Part shown: piece by piece, positions 28,165-40,984 of the stretch | Numbering within the stretch: position 1 is the stretch's first letter | How the letters are laid out: each line of letters starts with the position of its first letter | NCBI GenBank assembly: GCA_028023455.1 | Contig: JAQFVV010000001.1 | Location: forward strand, 25,967,401 to 26,031,400 | DNA length: 64,000 bases | Direction: 5' to 3' | Origin: Epiperipatus broadwayi | Taxonomy: Eukaryota; Onychophora; Udeonychophora; Euonychophora; Peripatidae | Program-made: the position numbers and the translations under genes | The notes under the pieces: model-generated | The model's database searches: none | Seen by the model: the letters and a program-made list of their open reading frames with translations, nothing else | What the model was told of the DNA's origin: nothing

Positions 28165-29522
28165 CTGAATAATTAAGAATATAAGCATAAAAAGAAATGT
28201 TAAACTAAAAATATTATTTTTTACAACCAACTAAGCTAGCATGAAGCAATATATAATTCAAAGAAGGTTACAAAGTTTCCATGTAGATAATAACTTCTAG
28301 TTTAGCTAGTCTTAAAATCCATAAACAAAATATTATAAAATAAATTTAATGTTCATCAAACCAATATATGATTAATAGTCAGGTCTATGGAATGAATATA
28401 AAATTAAAATTACGAATTAAGTACTAAATAAATTAGGAGGTAGATTACTATATGGATGATGAAAATAAGTAATAATTAAATAATAAAATGAAATGAGCTG
28501 AAGAGTGAAATGATTAAAATAATGATAGAATCAGAGCTAATGAATGATTAAGATGACAAAAGAATAAAAGCCAGTAAAGGGTGAATCAATTATGATAATG
28601 AATCAAGATCAAATGAGAATGAAGAAATAAAGAAAAATCAAGGTGAAATAGGAGAACAATGTTGATGATGGAGAATGAGATCTCAAACTATAAACTAATA
28701 TTGTATTAAGCAATAGTAAGATAAACTAAAATAAAATAGGGAATCCAAGCTGGGCAAAACCAGAATATTCACCATAAAGTCAAAACAAGTTATAAGTTTT
28801 AAGACAAAAGAAGAAGCTTACATATTAAAGCTATGTTGACTTTAATAAAACTGTGAAAATAACATAACTCAAATCCAAGTATAAGAAATAACTGCAGGTA
28901 TAAAATTTACCATAAATTTCAAATTTACACTGTGTATTGGTAACTTATTGTTCTCAGGGTTCACATAACTTGAATATTATTATTTTACAAGATATACTTG
29001 GGTCAGTGAGAGGCATTTTTCCACTACCCAAATATAGAAAACAAAACAGCTCTTATTACAAAATAGAATTAACAAACAATATTTGGCAATTCCAAATAAA
29101 CTTTATAAACTCCATAAATATTATAAACTTTAAGCTTCAAGAAATATGAATGCTTTTAATAACTAAACACAATAACTTACCAACTTCCTTTTATCAAATA
29201 ATTATGAGCAATGTGATCAAGATTAGTGTATGATATATCTGATGGTTTAAATAAACAGGTTAAATATAAATTAAGTGTTTGATCTTTTAATATATTATTT
29301 AAAATAACATATGCAATCTAGGTTAACAATATTTTGATCACTAAGTGATGTTGCTTTAAATGTACTTTTAAAATATAAGGGCTTAATAAAATTATTACAA
29401 TAAACCAATGTCTAGTCAAATATACTATTTTGATTGATGATGACTTCAAGTTAATGAGATAACGTGCCGATAGCAATGACAATGATAATGTGTATGTTGA
29501 TTAGCAATAAGACCACAGACAA
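28165..29522 (+). repeat. Dispersed repeat R1, copy b
   Basis: Second copy of the repeat at 9226-10540, same orientation, diverged by substitutions and small indels. Its 70-codon ORF at 28937 is not conserved in copy a and is not a gene. Confidence 0.75.
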
Positions 29523-32409
29523 CTAAATAAACGTTTAAACAACAAGATTTATTTACATTATTTACAAATTTTCTTTAAACCTCAGATATAATTGAATATT
29601 AATCTTTCAAAAACATCTGAAACAAGACAGAGACATTCTATAAAATAAGGTATATCCTATTGAATGTATGCATAATATGTAAAATAGTATAGTACAGTGA
29701 TACCTTCATTATCACTATCATTATCTGTTAGGTTTATTTTATTTTATATTCTAGCACAGGAATGTTAAACTCTGTTTAACATAAATAAACATTCTAGTTA
29801 CCAAATAAAAGTGAATTCAAATATTTAGAATACACCTGGGTCTCGTTTTATGTGGATTATTTTAATGCGATTTTGAAGTTATGTGATTCATGTTTCTTCT
29901 TAATATTCTTCATATTTCACTATATTTATTAGATATCAAGAAATTTAAATTATTAATGACTTATTTTGACTTGAAATACTTTTTTTTTTCAAAAATATAA
30001 TGTTATATTAGCAGTTTAAGTTAGTATGGTCATAAGCTGTATTTAGAATCTTAGCTTCTATGTAAATAACCTACTTATACTAATGAGTAAATAATAATAA
30101 TAGATTTATACATATGTATAAAAATAATGCAATAAATATTCAAAAATTTTAAACTTTTAAAACGTATTTTGTTAAATAATAACAGAAATAAATATTTTTT
30201 TAGATTTTTAAAATAAATAATAACAAAGATTTTATTGATTTTATAAACTGAAAATAATCTTTTGACTGATAATGTCTAATCTTTTTGTTTTGATTGCATC
30301 TCATTTTTTTAATATAGAAACAGCACAAGACTGGAGGTGGCACTAGTTGTACAACACATCATGAATCTGATTTCTTACTAGTTCACAAATAAACTCATAT
30401 TGTAAAGTAGCGGTAATAATTAAAATATGTATGAAAAAATGTAAAATTAAATACTGTAGTTAATAAAAAAAGTAAAAAAAGTTTGTCTTATATTAATTTT
30501 TTTAATATATTTGAAATTTTTTATTAGTCATACTTTATTTCCTTATTTTTTTAATGTGAATTTTAAAGTACTTTTTTCTTGGTGCTTTGCTTTTATGCCA
30601 ATTTCTGAAAATTACGAAAACCTATCCCCCATTTTTCAAGGTAAGTTACATTTATTTTTGTGTGATTTCTTTTGTGCACATTTTCTGAGGAACCTATCTA
30701 CTGTATAAAACAAGACCCAGGTGTAAATGAAAACTTTAACATTTAAAACCCAACATTATAAAGTAGATATTACACTATAGCTATTTTATTTATATCAGAA
30801 TATGATATAAGGACAATTATTATATGCAGCACAAATAATAATTATGATTATTTGATATGAAAAAATTTATTATACTAATGTGGGAACAGACATCAGAGGT
30901 AAAATGTATATATGACATCAAAACATTGCCTATGTCCATAACATAATCATTCTAATTATGAACCTGTCTTACCGATCCATTGGTGAATCACTGTTTGATG
31001 AAAATAATATGACATTGTACATGTGTTTCTCTTATTATGCCATACAGAAGTTTTATAATTACTAGTAAGTTTTGGTTGGTTTGCCTATAAATTGATGAAG
31101 GTACTACATCGTCATACATACACTATTTATAATTAGGCAAACATTATAGATAAACCAGTGTCCCTGAATCTAACTTTATTCCATCATTGCTATACAATTC
31201 TAAAATAATAAGAACTTCACCATACATGGTGGAAATAACTTTATAACATTATGAGGGATCAGACAATAAAGAGAGGCTCTACAAAACAACATTATGTAGT
31301 TGTACAATAATATGGCCAATTCTAATACCTTTTTCCTATGTAAAAATGTGTGGACATTGTCCCATCACAGGGAAACAGAATACATGTCATAAATATAATC
31401 CTTTCTATGGATTAACTGTGCTAACTAAGCATTAACTATTTATCCACTTCAACAATATAATCCTCTCATGGAATAAGCAATGGGAGAGTGCTCCATTTAC
31501 CCATGCACAATATCAATGATACAATATTTGATGCCAATATATACTGCACATACTTATCAGATAAAAATGATCACAAATCCTTGCCAATACAATAGCAAGA
31601 TAAAAATAATTTTAATAAAAGTTAAAAGATAAATATCCCATTTCACAATGCATAAACTAATAGTGTATTAAACAAACCAACATTGTAAGTCACAAGACCA
31701 TTAATTATTTTTAAAAGCATAATAATGTTTTTGTTATAACAAGAAATACACACACAGACAATAAAAAATAGCATACATTCTAGATCTAAAGTGGACATGC
31801 TAATTCATAGGCAAAATTTAATAAATGTAAAATGCTTATATAAAATACTTCATATAATAGGACAATTGTGTCATTATACCACACCTCTGACCAGTTATTC
31901 TGTCTGTTTACCTATCAATGGAATATCAGAAGCTATTTTCATTAATGTAAGAGATGAATATCTCTTTCTATATCTAAACAAACTAGATAAAATAGTATAT
32001 TTTAAACCAACCAGTAAAATAACAAAAAAAAAATAATAACTGTATATACCTTTACATTAATCTGTCTTTAACGCAATTATATATTCATACCACAATATTA
32101 AAAAAATATATACCTTGATAACACATTAAAACCCAATATACTATAACAATAAACATGAGTGATAATAAAAAAGACATTTTATCACATTTTGCTTTTTTCC
32201 TTAGTTCATAGTTTGTTCCCTTATTATGAGCTGACCGAAGAGGAAAACTGACATCATGGGCAAAACATTTTATGAGTAATGCATCCATATATTTTTATTA
32301 TTATTATATTTGATCCTGGTACAGTGAAACAAAACCAAACATTCAAAACTGTGTAGCAAGAAAATAATAATACATTAAGCTATAGGTTTAGTAAGGTCAA
32401 CAAGATAAA
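29523..32409. other. AT-rich DNA, probable intron of the HDEL gene
   Basis: No recognisable gene or repeat family over 2.9 kb. Individual splice-like sites occur (GTAAGT at 30641 on plus, GTAAGA near 30970 on minus), but no convincing exon. 31791-32036 is an 81-codon plus-strand ORF without known motif. Confidence 0.3.
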
Positions 32410-33140
32410 ACTTTTCAAAGTCATTTATTGATTTTTCCATCACCAGTAATAGTTGGAATAATTTTAAAATGATCCTGGCATTTTCAAACATTTAATGCTA
32501 TTTTTAACTCACATGTTCCACAATAGAGATTAAGAAGTAGATATTTATTTATTTATTTCTATCAGTAAATTTTAATATGTTCTTTAATAATACTAGAAAA
32601 AAATATTATTATTTTCTTTTATCAAGATTTAGTAAATCATTTGCAATTATAAATACATCATTAGCATTTATAAATACTGTAACATTTCCATTTTCAATAA
32701 CAAACAAAATAGCACTCAAACATTTATCAGACAATTTTTTTTTTCTTTTCAAAATCATTTATTGATTTTTCCATCAGCGGTAATTTAAAAAAAACAATAA
32801 AAAAAAGATTCTAGTATTTTGAATTGTTTAAAAACATTCTTGTTTATATTTAAACTTATGATCCATTCTAGCATTTCACCAGTTATTAAAAAGTAGATTT
32901 TTTTTGTTCACTTATGTTTCATATTAATAGTATTAAATATTTTCTTACATAATATAAGAAATGGCTATCGTTTGCTTCTATAAAAATTTTCATGAAATAT
33001 GCTTAATAACTAATTAAGAATTAAACATTTTATCTTGCATTTATTAGCACTGGAAACGTATCTTTTTCATTTCTAATGACAACTAAATTTGGTGCTCAAA
33101 GAGTTTATCAGACGATATTTTTTTCTTTTAAAAATATCTA
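32410..33140. repeat. Old tandem duplication, unit about 340-380 bp
   Basis: TCATTTATTGATTTTTCCATCA occurs near 32419 and 32755. The segment ending TTTATCAGAC followed by a T run and CTTTT occurs near 32725 and 33107. Strongly diverged; at least two units and part of a third. Confidence 0.6.
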
Positions 33141-33637
33141 TAAAGTAAGTTCCTCATTTTATAAATTGATTAAACATTATAACATTTGAAATAACTTTTC
33201 ATTTTGTTTGATTTAACATTTAAAAGTTTTGTTCAAAATTATTTTTAATTATATTTTTATTAAGATTATAATTTACAAGCAAATATATTTTTCTTCTTTA
33301 TTTATCTAGTCCGCTACCCTTGATGCTATATTGAATTTTTAAAAAACTGACTTGAGTCACAATTTTCACAATAACTTCAGGTTTCATAACGTTAGAGCAA
33401 AAACCGTAATATTGATAGAAACTAGAAAAACCAAGGAAAATAATAAGGCTAAGATAAATAGTGATAACCATTTTAAAAATAGGCAAAAAAAAAATTTCAA
33501 CATCTGACATAATTATTACTTTATTGTTTGTTCATAATTTCTAATTTATCATTAACTAAGTTTAAATTACATCTTCATTGATAATTCTTTATATTCTTCA
33601 CAAAATTATCTTTCAAATCATATATAATACTTCTTAC
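33141..33637. other. AT-rich DNA with an exon-like minus-strand ORF
   Basis: A 70-codon minus-strand frame (33298-33510) follows a fair acceptor (TTGGTTTTTCTAG), but its frame requires a phase that the neighbouring exon at 33638 does not supply. Not called. Confidence 0.25.
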
Positions 33638-33726
33638 CTGAGATAGCTTCAGAATCTCCAAAAGTATTCACACATGAATTCTTCATTTTTATCTTGTATC
33701 CAAAAGGTGACAAATCCCAAAGGCAT
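33638..33726 (-). CDS. Candidate internal exon of the HDEL protein gene
   Basis: Minus-strand segment of 89 bases with a strong acceptor (CCTTTTTCTTACAG) and donor (CTCAG/GTAAGAAG). Only one frame is open throughout (phase 2 in, phase 1 out, 29 codons). The peptide starts CLWDLSPFGYKIKMKNSC and has two Cys, compatible with a secreted or ER-lumen domain. It cannot join directly to 17151 (needs phase 0) or to 43632 (ends phase 0), so at least one exon on each side is missing. Membership in the same gene as the HDEL exon rests on strand and order. Family unknown. Confidence 0.5.
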
Positions 33727-34335
33727 CTGTAAGAAAAAGGTTCATTTTAATAAAAGATACAAAACAAATCATTTCCAGAAGATGAATATGCATTTATCAT
33801 TATAGCGATTGGCTTTTTGTCTATCTAAAACTAGAAATTTAGGTTACTGTCTGTATTACTGATAAAATGAGTTTCATCCCTTCATTTTATATTTTTTGTG
33901 TACATCAGTGATGTTTATATTCTTTATGCACACCAGTGCTGCTATCTTGTTATATTTATTGTCTCACAGAGTTGTAATTTATTTGCATACAGCTCATTTG
34001 CTAGCTATAGAATTGAAAATAATGTGATGCAAGATGTGCCAAAACTATTGAGACCACAGTATGAGTACCAAGGCATAGGCAAAAATCAGAATTTGATTCT
34101 TTGTCTGCATACAATTTCATGTGGTATATACATAACTATTGTGGTTATCTCCACACCCACACCATTTGAAATCTTTTTTTCTTGGTTATAAGTGTTTATA
34201 TTATCACATGGTACTATGTCCAGTAAATTTTGTGATTGCTTTGTCAACTGCAAAATTTCTGTATATTTGATAATCAGTCTTAAAATTTATATTGTACTGC
34301 TCTATAATATTTTAATTTTATATATATATATATAT
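33727..34335. other. AT-rich spacer
   Basis: A 97-codon plus-strand ORF (33898-34191) has no recognisable motif or splice context. Nothing called. Confidence 0.3.
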
Positions 34336-34828
34336 AAAACGGTCAATAAGATTCAGAGACTTACATATCTGCCATACAGGGTGCCACCAGGCCATTCAAA
34401 CTTAGAAAATTTATATAGTAGGCAGATACTTAAGTTAAGACCCATTTTTATTTTATTATAGACCATTAGTGCCAGTCACTAGCCTGTGGAGCAGCAGAGA
34501 TAATGTATACTTTATTTTTAAAAAAAGAAAGATAATAAAAAATAAGAATAAGCCACTGCCAGATTAACAATACACAGAAAAATTTATTTTGCACATATAT
34601 AAAATTTAAGAATTATTACTTTAGTCTAACTTTTACTTTAGAACTTAATTTACATTTTAACTTTTCATTTTAGAAGTTGTCATAGATGAATTAATTAATA
34701 TTTTATTAAAGTGTCGAGTATGAATAGACTACATAGACTGCACTCTAAAAAGAAAATATTCTATATCCCTTATTTAACGCTAGGCCAAAGGTTCGCAATC
34801 AAACTGATGCCAATCTATCTGATATATT
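34336..34828 (-). mobile_element. Long-LTR element, old copy: left part of LTR
   Basis: Matches about 60337-61200 of the well-preserved LTR: GTAGGCAGATAC, AAGCCACTGCCAG, GACTACATAGA, AAATATTCTAT and CAATC.ATCTGAT occur in the same order. The match stops at 34828 and resumes at about 39410 with the next part of the LTR. Diverged with indels, so much older than the copy at 60337. No coding potential. Confidence 0.8.
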
Positions 34829-34990
34829 GTACTGGTCAAAACATGTTTACCCATCTAACATGAGCTGGAACTCATAAAATGTACTTCAAACAGAGTCAAG
34901 TTCGAGATTTAGGTCAGGGACCAGCCTGAATTCGAACCCACTCTCTAAGCCCCAGATTTAACACCTAAGGAATAACATAATAGTGATGAC
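34829..34990 (-). mobile_element. SINE-like element with tRNA-type promoter, inserted in LTR
   Basis: On the minus strand GGGTTCGAATTC (34928-34939) is an excellent B box, and CCTTAGGTGTTAAATC (34956-34971) is an A-box-like stretch. It ends ...TTTTGACCAGTAC exactly where the LTR match breaks. It aligns with the plus-strand element ending at 47166, including this 3' tail. RNA polymerase III transcription is inferred from the boxes; no pol III test possible here. Confidence 0.6.
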
Positions 34991-35858
34991 ACATGAGAAT
35001 TAATTTTAATCTGGCCAACGGCAAAGCTGAGCAAAACAATGAGACATCTATTAACTATGACTAAACTAAAATATACATAAGCATGGCTGTAATATGTGGA
35101 AGTGGAGGAAAAGGAATTTGAACTACTCAAATAAGTTAGACAATAAAATATAGTTTAATATACTGACAAATTATTATACATTTATAAATTAATTATATAC
35201 ATTAGTGTGTGTGTGGATGAGCAAGTGGTCTACCAAGCAATAGAGGATTACATAGTGTCATTCGCGCTATTATTTCTCATATGCTCTTTATTAGCTAAAA
35301 AATATATTATAAATAAACACACATCTTTGGTGGGTCCAATATTAAGCTGCCAATCGAATATTAGAAAGAATTACATAATACTGCCATTAATGCTTTGATT
35401 TATGGTTCAGAAACATAGTGACTAACATATATTTTTCTAGGAGCATTCCGAAATTCATTATACATATGATATAAACTATTTTCACACCATTGAGGTCATG
35501 AAAATAAACAAAATACATTTGAAAACATTTGATTATATTTGAATCTATGAAAAATATTTAATGAAAAATTATTTTAACAATAGAAAGACAAATGCTTTAT
35601 TTTTCCCAAGGCAATATACTCTTAAATACAGAAATAAGTTACAATGGTGGGATTGTATAAGACTGAAATAAATTTAATTAATAAAAATAGAAGTAGTTGG
35701 CATTTATATACATTTTAAGCAGAGCGCAATTTTAATATTAGAGCATTAAGAATGGGTCATGAAGCAAAAGAAATAATAAATACGAAGAAGTTTGCGGTGC
35801 TGACATAATAGCCCAAAAATAACTAAGAGGAAAAGGTCGTGCTTCTGAACGAGAATGA
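34991..35858. other. AT-rich DNA inside the split LTR
   Basis: No features recognised. Confidence 0.3.
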
Positions 35859-36052
35859 AGTGGATGGGCATAGCATGAGCCAAACTTAGGGATCACTGCC
35901 AGAGGTCTTTTTATACAAAGAAAGTGGATGTGCATAGTATATGCCAGACTGAGGGGATCACCGCCAGAGGCCTTTTTATATGAATTAAATGAATATGCAT
36001 AGCATGTGCCAAACTTACGGAAATCATTGCCAGAGACATTTTAGAGAAATAA
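35859..36052. repeat. Tandem repeat, three units of about 64 bp
   Basis: Units start at 35859, 35923 and about 35988; each has GCATAG.AT..GCCA, then ATCA..GCCAGAG and a CTTTTTATA-like end (third unit most diverged). Possibly U3-type repeats of an LTR element. Confidence 0.85.
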
Positions 36053-36231
36053 ATCTATGGGTTCAAACTTGTCATAACCCCCAGATTAAGAAGCACATAT
36101 ATATAAACTCGAAGATAAGGCCAAATGTCAGTAATGATAAATGTCATTAAACAGCATGAAATATAATTTACTGCTTTAAAATAAATGACCCTTATTTGAA
36201 TGCTATAATTTATATAAATAATATTATGCAG

Positions 36232-36261
<30 letters not shown>
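36232..36261. repeat. (AT)n microsatellite
   Basis: A short uninterrupted AT run directly 5' of the LTR start. Confidence 0.9.
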
Positions 36262-36263
<2 letters not shown>

Positions 36264-36266
<3 letters not shown>

Positions 36267-36871
36267 AACGTTTATTTATATACGTTGCAAATATATTGGC
36301 ATTTGGTAAAAGCTAAAAAATAAAAGTAAATTTAGATATTTTTTTGACTAATTTTTTTTAAAAAAAAAAAAAACGTACAATGAAAGTTTAATTATTCTTT
36401 CATTTTTTTTTATGTAATTAGAAATAAAAGTTAGAATTGGAGAGAACAAAAGACACAAATTACCAATCTAGATAAGAGAAAGTAAAAATATTTCAACTAA
36501 TTAAAGATGGCAGAATTATGCTGAAAAAAATAAAGACTTTGTAATTTAAATTTAAGAGAGAGTGTACAAGATTATTATCTTATATGCTGATAAAAGGACA
36601 AAAAAGTGCGCAGAAGTTTCATAAACTGGATCGCGATATAAAAAGGAGAGGACAACTTCAATCTGGGTCTTCTCTTTAACTTCTAGTTACATCTCTGAAA
36701 GTTGGAGGTTTCCATGAGCATAACCTGTGGCAAGAAATATACTTCTACACAGGTATGCCCCTTGCTGTACCAAGCTGTCACGCAAGCATGGAAACGGGAT
36801 TTGTGAAGACCGCTTTTTGCAATAAAAGAGTCACTACAACCGTGCCTTTTCTCCAGCTATAGAATGAAACA
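36264..36871 (+). mobile_element. 608-bp LTR with leader (5' LTR remnant)
   Basis: Starts TGTAACG and ends AAACA (TG...CA). It contains GATATAAAAAGGAG (TATA box, about 36635), a G/C-richer transcribed part and AATAAA at 36821, the U3-R-U5 order of an LTR. Four bases after the end comes TGG, a primer-binding-site start. Different from the 2.4-kb LTR at 60337. About 100 bases of leader follow, then AT-rich DNA without gag, so it is a truncated element. Confidence 0.65.
36635..36648 (+). promoter_or_regulatory. TATA box of the 608-bp LTR
   Basis: GATATAAAAAGGAG, about 185 bases before the AATAAA; position fits an LTR core promoter. Confidence 0.55.
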
Positions 36872-36875
36872 ATAA

Positions 36876-36893
36876 TGGAAGACGCCGGCAGGA
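36876..36893 (+). other. Candidate primer-binding site
   Basis: TGGAAGACGCCGGCAGGA begins four bases after the LTR end. A tRNA ending in the complement of TGGAAGACGCC would prime; which tRNA cannot be said. A splice-donor-like CCG/GTAAGT follows at 36950. Confidence 0.45.
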
Positions 36894-36971
36894 GAGACCA
36901 ATGAAAATTCTCATGATCTGGGATCCCATAAACCTACATGAACTTACCGGTAAGTTAAGAATAAATTTTCC

Positions 36972-37716
36972 TGATAGTGACTTAAAAGTTTGCAAACAAT
37001 TATTTATCTAAGCTTAGACTACCATCCTGATATAGACTTTTCTTTTCGTATTCAAGGGACTTTCTAATAAAGAATTTTATACAAGATCTTGGGACATTAT
37101 TAAATTGCTCTAATTGCTTAATCTAACTGTTTTTGTTAATCAATTCATTATCTGGATTAGCGTGTGTGTATTTTCCTGTTTAGTTAATTCGTAATTTAAC
37201 TTATAAATATTTTTAGTTTGTTAGAATAAAAGAGATTTTACTTTTATCAACCTTTTCATTGTGCATTATTAATAATAGTTATTATTTTTTTTAGTATTAA
37301 ATTTATTATTAGTTTAATAAGATTTAAAATGGAATTTACCTTGCCAATATATTTGAACAAGCCCAGGAATAATAATCAAAAAGGAGAAAATAATTCTCAT
37401 TACGGTATGATGTAATACCGATTAGTTTAAAAGTATTTTTTTTTATTTGTGAGATGTTATATGATGATTTCAGTGAATTCTTAGGAATTCTGGTGCCCAG
37501 ATTAAATAAATTAAAAGCTGATTTCATCAATAGCACAATTCTCAACAATTAATAGGCCGAGTTGATCAGGAAATATAGCTATGTTTTTAGAATAGAAATA
37601 TAACTTTCTTCTTTTTTGACATAGCTTGATCAACTCACGCGCAGTTTATATTAGCATGTAGAGGCCTAGCAAAACAGAAAACGTTATAATATATATATAT
37701 ATATAGAAATATATAT

Positions 37717-37752
<36 letters not shown>

Positions 37753-39409
37753 TATTTAGATTAATAAAATATACATGAAGATTTTATTTAGTAAAAAAAA
37801 ACATTAAGATTTACCCCCATCCCTTTTCTGATATTTAAAATAATTCAATCCCACCTTCATGATTTTTATAATAACTGGAATATTTAAATACTATATTTGA
37901 TATTTTAAGAGTATGAAAAATAAAGTAAGATTAGCAGTTATATAGAAAACAAATTATAAGTCACCCTTTCAGAATTTAATAAATAATTATAAAATAAATG
38001 TTTCAGAGTGCTAATTAGCTTGAGTTCTGGATTTTCCCCAGGTAGAAAATCCAGAGTTAAACAAATCAATTTTTATATTAAAAACGAACCTAAAATATTG
38101 ATTCATAAAACAATCTGGTGAATGTATTAATTTACAATGCATTATATATATATATATATTAAGGGGACGTTAATAACCTTTTCATGAAGGTTTAGTTTTA
38201 AAAAAATGACAGAAAATATTTTTAGAAATTAAGCTTGCCAGGTTGTGAGATTGGCATCTCAATAATAAACAAGCAGATATATAAATCAAATAATAAATAC
38301 ATATAAATAAATGACCACACCAAAGTTAAGGAAAGTTAAGAGCATATGAGAGAGAATTAAATTTATATAAATTATTTAAAAGCAAATTACATATTATTTA
38401 AAAGAGAGAAAATTGAACAAACGTTAGAAATCTTGATAGCAGGATTTGAGATTAGTTTGGCTAGATTCATTTTCAAGTAGTAGCATAAGAGTTACCTTGC
38501 ACAAATTTAAGGTCTATTTTCAAAGTATGACTCATGCATGGCAAATTGAGGGATCCAAATGAATTCTAGGTGACAGCAATCTCCTATTTAGCACTCCAGA
38601 GTTCCTCCTTTAGGCTTTTACTTTCTTTCAGGGCAGCAGTTAGATGGTATGGCCATGGAAAATGATGACCCAACAGGGCTAGGTGGTGGACTCACTACTA
38701 CATCATTTTTAGATTTCAAAACAGCATGGTGTCTCACATCATTTTTAGATTTCAAAACAGCATGGTGTCTAGTAGCAATCAGTTCTCTCAGTAGTGGCTA
38801 ATCTAATCTGTGAGTCAAAATTCAGCCATTTTATACTTTTTCTTTATCGGTTGTTTTTGAAGATGCAACAGTAAGATAACATCCAAAAATAAATTCAAAT
38901 CTATTTCCAGATTAGAAATAGATTTGACAACATGTTTCCAACAAAAGTATCTCTAATCTTAATCCCATTTTAAGTAAAACCTTTAATTAAAAATACCTTC
39001 CCCAGATTAAAACAATAGTGTTTCCAACCCTTAATTATTTTTAGACAATCAACTGTAGCATCTTCCATATTGGATTTTATAAAAATATACAGTTTAATAG
39101 GAAAAGTACTTTAAAAAGAAAAAATTTTAAAAAATGACATATAATAAAATATTTACAAAAAAATCAATATTTTGTTAGTATTTTGCTCCTATATATATAT
39201 ATATATATATATATTTGAGCCACACCTATGTATTTTAATAAAAAGGATAATCATAAAATTAATAATAATAAAAATGTTAATTTAAAAGTTAAAATTTTAT
39301 AACCTATGTGCGCATCTCAAATATATATACATGACAAAAGGAGTGAGATGGGATATAGGGTTTAAATATAGGTTAGTAGGTAGAAACATGAAGCACAATC
39401 TTAAGTTAA
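36972..39409. other. AT-rich DNA inside the split LTR
   Basis: Holds AT microsatellites (about 37688-37738, 38140-38159, 39190-39213). A direct duplication near 38700-38767 carries CATCATTTTTAGATTTCAAA twice. The minus-strand ORF at 37336-37548 is discussed under rejected items. Confidence 0.4.
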
Positions 39410-40575
39410 GATTAACTGCTTCAGTATCAATGTATTCAATGCAGCATGAATATGACAGCACACTACCGTACTGTCAGAAATATACATTTGAACAGCACAG
39501 TTATCGAGAAATGTCTCTCATCCAGTATAGGAATGCTACATCTGTCTGGTGAGAAGAGCAATAAAAAACCCATATGAAGAGATTGTAGTTTTTCCATTCC
39601 ATAGTCTAAAGGGTGATCCAAGGAGCAGGGAATACCATCTGCTTCCAATGGTCAGTGAGAAATGGGATTTATTTTGCCCAAGTGCGGTGTATAATGTAAT
39701 CCTACATGTAGCGGATCTTCATGCTACATTTACTAATTACACCAATACATCCAATTTATTGACCAAATTTAACTGTGAAACAAATAACCTAAGATTTACC
39801 CTCCCTTAAACTAATATAACTTTATGAATCTATGCAGTTATTCACGCCCGACTTAAATTCAACATTCATTAAAAGTTTAGCTTAACAGAAAAAAAATCAT
39901 AATAACCACTTAAAAGAACAGAAAATCTAAATTAATGGAAATGATTTAAAAAAAAATACTTTCAATAAAAATATTTATTAATAAATGATTTAGTTTAATC
40001 AGATAGGAATTTCTATTTCTATTTAAATACTGGGAAAGTTTTGTGGTTAAAGTTCATTAGAGTTCATAAAGTTCTTACGGTTTTAAAAAGAAAAAGTCCA
40101 TACTTTCTAGTTGCTTGTAATTTAAATTCAGTGTTAATTCCCATGTCATTTGTTGCAGCTGGTATAGTTTTTTGAAGGCTTTTATTGCAGGACCCTGATG
40201 TCCTGTGGTCCGCAATATAGGAAAATGATATTACATTTCTTCTTTTAAAAAAAACTGAAGGGATTGAAAGTGTGTTTTTTCAATCCCTTCTCCTTCAACT
40301 CACCTGGATTTAACATATATAGCACACATAATAATTTACTTCCAATCTTTCCCTTTTTATATTAAATATGTGGATTGACTGGATGTGATGTCATGATGAT
40401 GATGATCCTTTCACTGTGGTCCATTTCCTGAGGGATTTTTTTATTGGCTATTCTGTTCTTATTGTTTTTTTCCTCCTATCTGACCTTTAATTATAAATTT
40501 TGAAATGCCGAAGATCTAGTTGACTTTGGCTAATTAAAAATAATCATTTCCATTTTACACAATAACAGTAATTAA
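39410..40575 (-). mobile_element. Long-LTR element, old copy: right part of LTR
   Basis: Continues the LTR match exactly where 34828 stopped, corresponding to about 61205-62310. Shared blocks are ATGTATTCAATG, GTAGCGGATCT, ATTCACGCCCGACTTAA, ACTGAAGGGATTGAA, CCTTTTTATATTAA and ATCATTTCCATTT. It includes the hairpin and TATA/CCAAT equivalents. The last about 470 bp of the LTR and the internal region are missing. The 86-codon plus ORF at 39549 is inside the LTR and not a gene. Confidence 0.85.
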
Positions 40576-40984
40576 TTTGAAAGAGACCAAGACCATATCA
40601 AGCTGTGATATTTCCTGAATAAATTAATTTTATTGGCATCTTCTTTAAAGTAATAAACCTAAATCTTAAAAGTATAATTTGGTGATGGCTTGTGTTGTTG
40701 CAGTAATGAAGAGATCTAGGAAGAACCAAATTTAGCCTGAGCGGATGACCATCCATCTGATCCAGGAAGTTGGTAATTTTTTTAAAATTCTTAAAATATT
40801 GGTAAAAAATTACTTAAATAAATGCTAGCTGTAATATGCATTAATATGTCTATTATTCAGATTTGTGATTTATTATTATAACTCTTAGTTAAAGGGATAA
40901 TCCCAAAGCCAAATGTAAAATATTATATTTTTAAAAATAAGTTAATTAGATTTTTTATTTGTTGATACTCCACAAAATAGTGTT

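Noticed and set aside
30569-30640. Plus-strand segment ending in a consensus CAAG/GTAAGT donor
   Set aside because: Only 72 bases, weak acceptor, no partner exon; single donor matches are common by chance.
31791-32036. 81-codon plus-strand ORF
   Set aside because: Reads somewhat protein-like, but has no recognisable motif, splice context or repeat homology.
33298-33510. Exon-like minus-strand ORF after TTTTTCTAG
   Set aside because: The frame needs phase 2 input, which the exon at 33638 (phase 1 output) does not give, and the donor is poor.
37336-37548. Possible extra exon of the HDEL gene (open to a GTAAATT donor at 37339, phase would fit between 43632 and 33638)
   Set aside because: Acceptors are weak, and it lies inside the 4.6-kb DNA that appears to have been inserted into the split LTR, where an original host exon is not expected.
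39549-39809. 86-codon plus ORF
   Set aside because: Inside the old long-LTR copy, antisense to the element, no domain.
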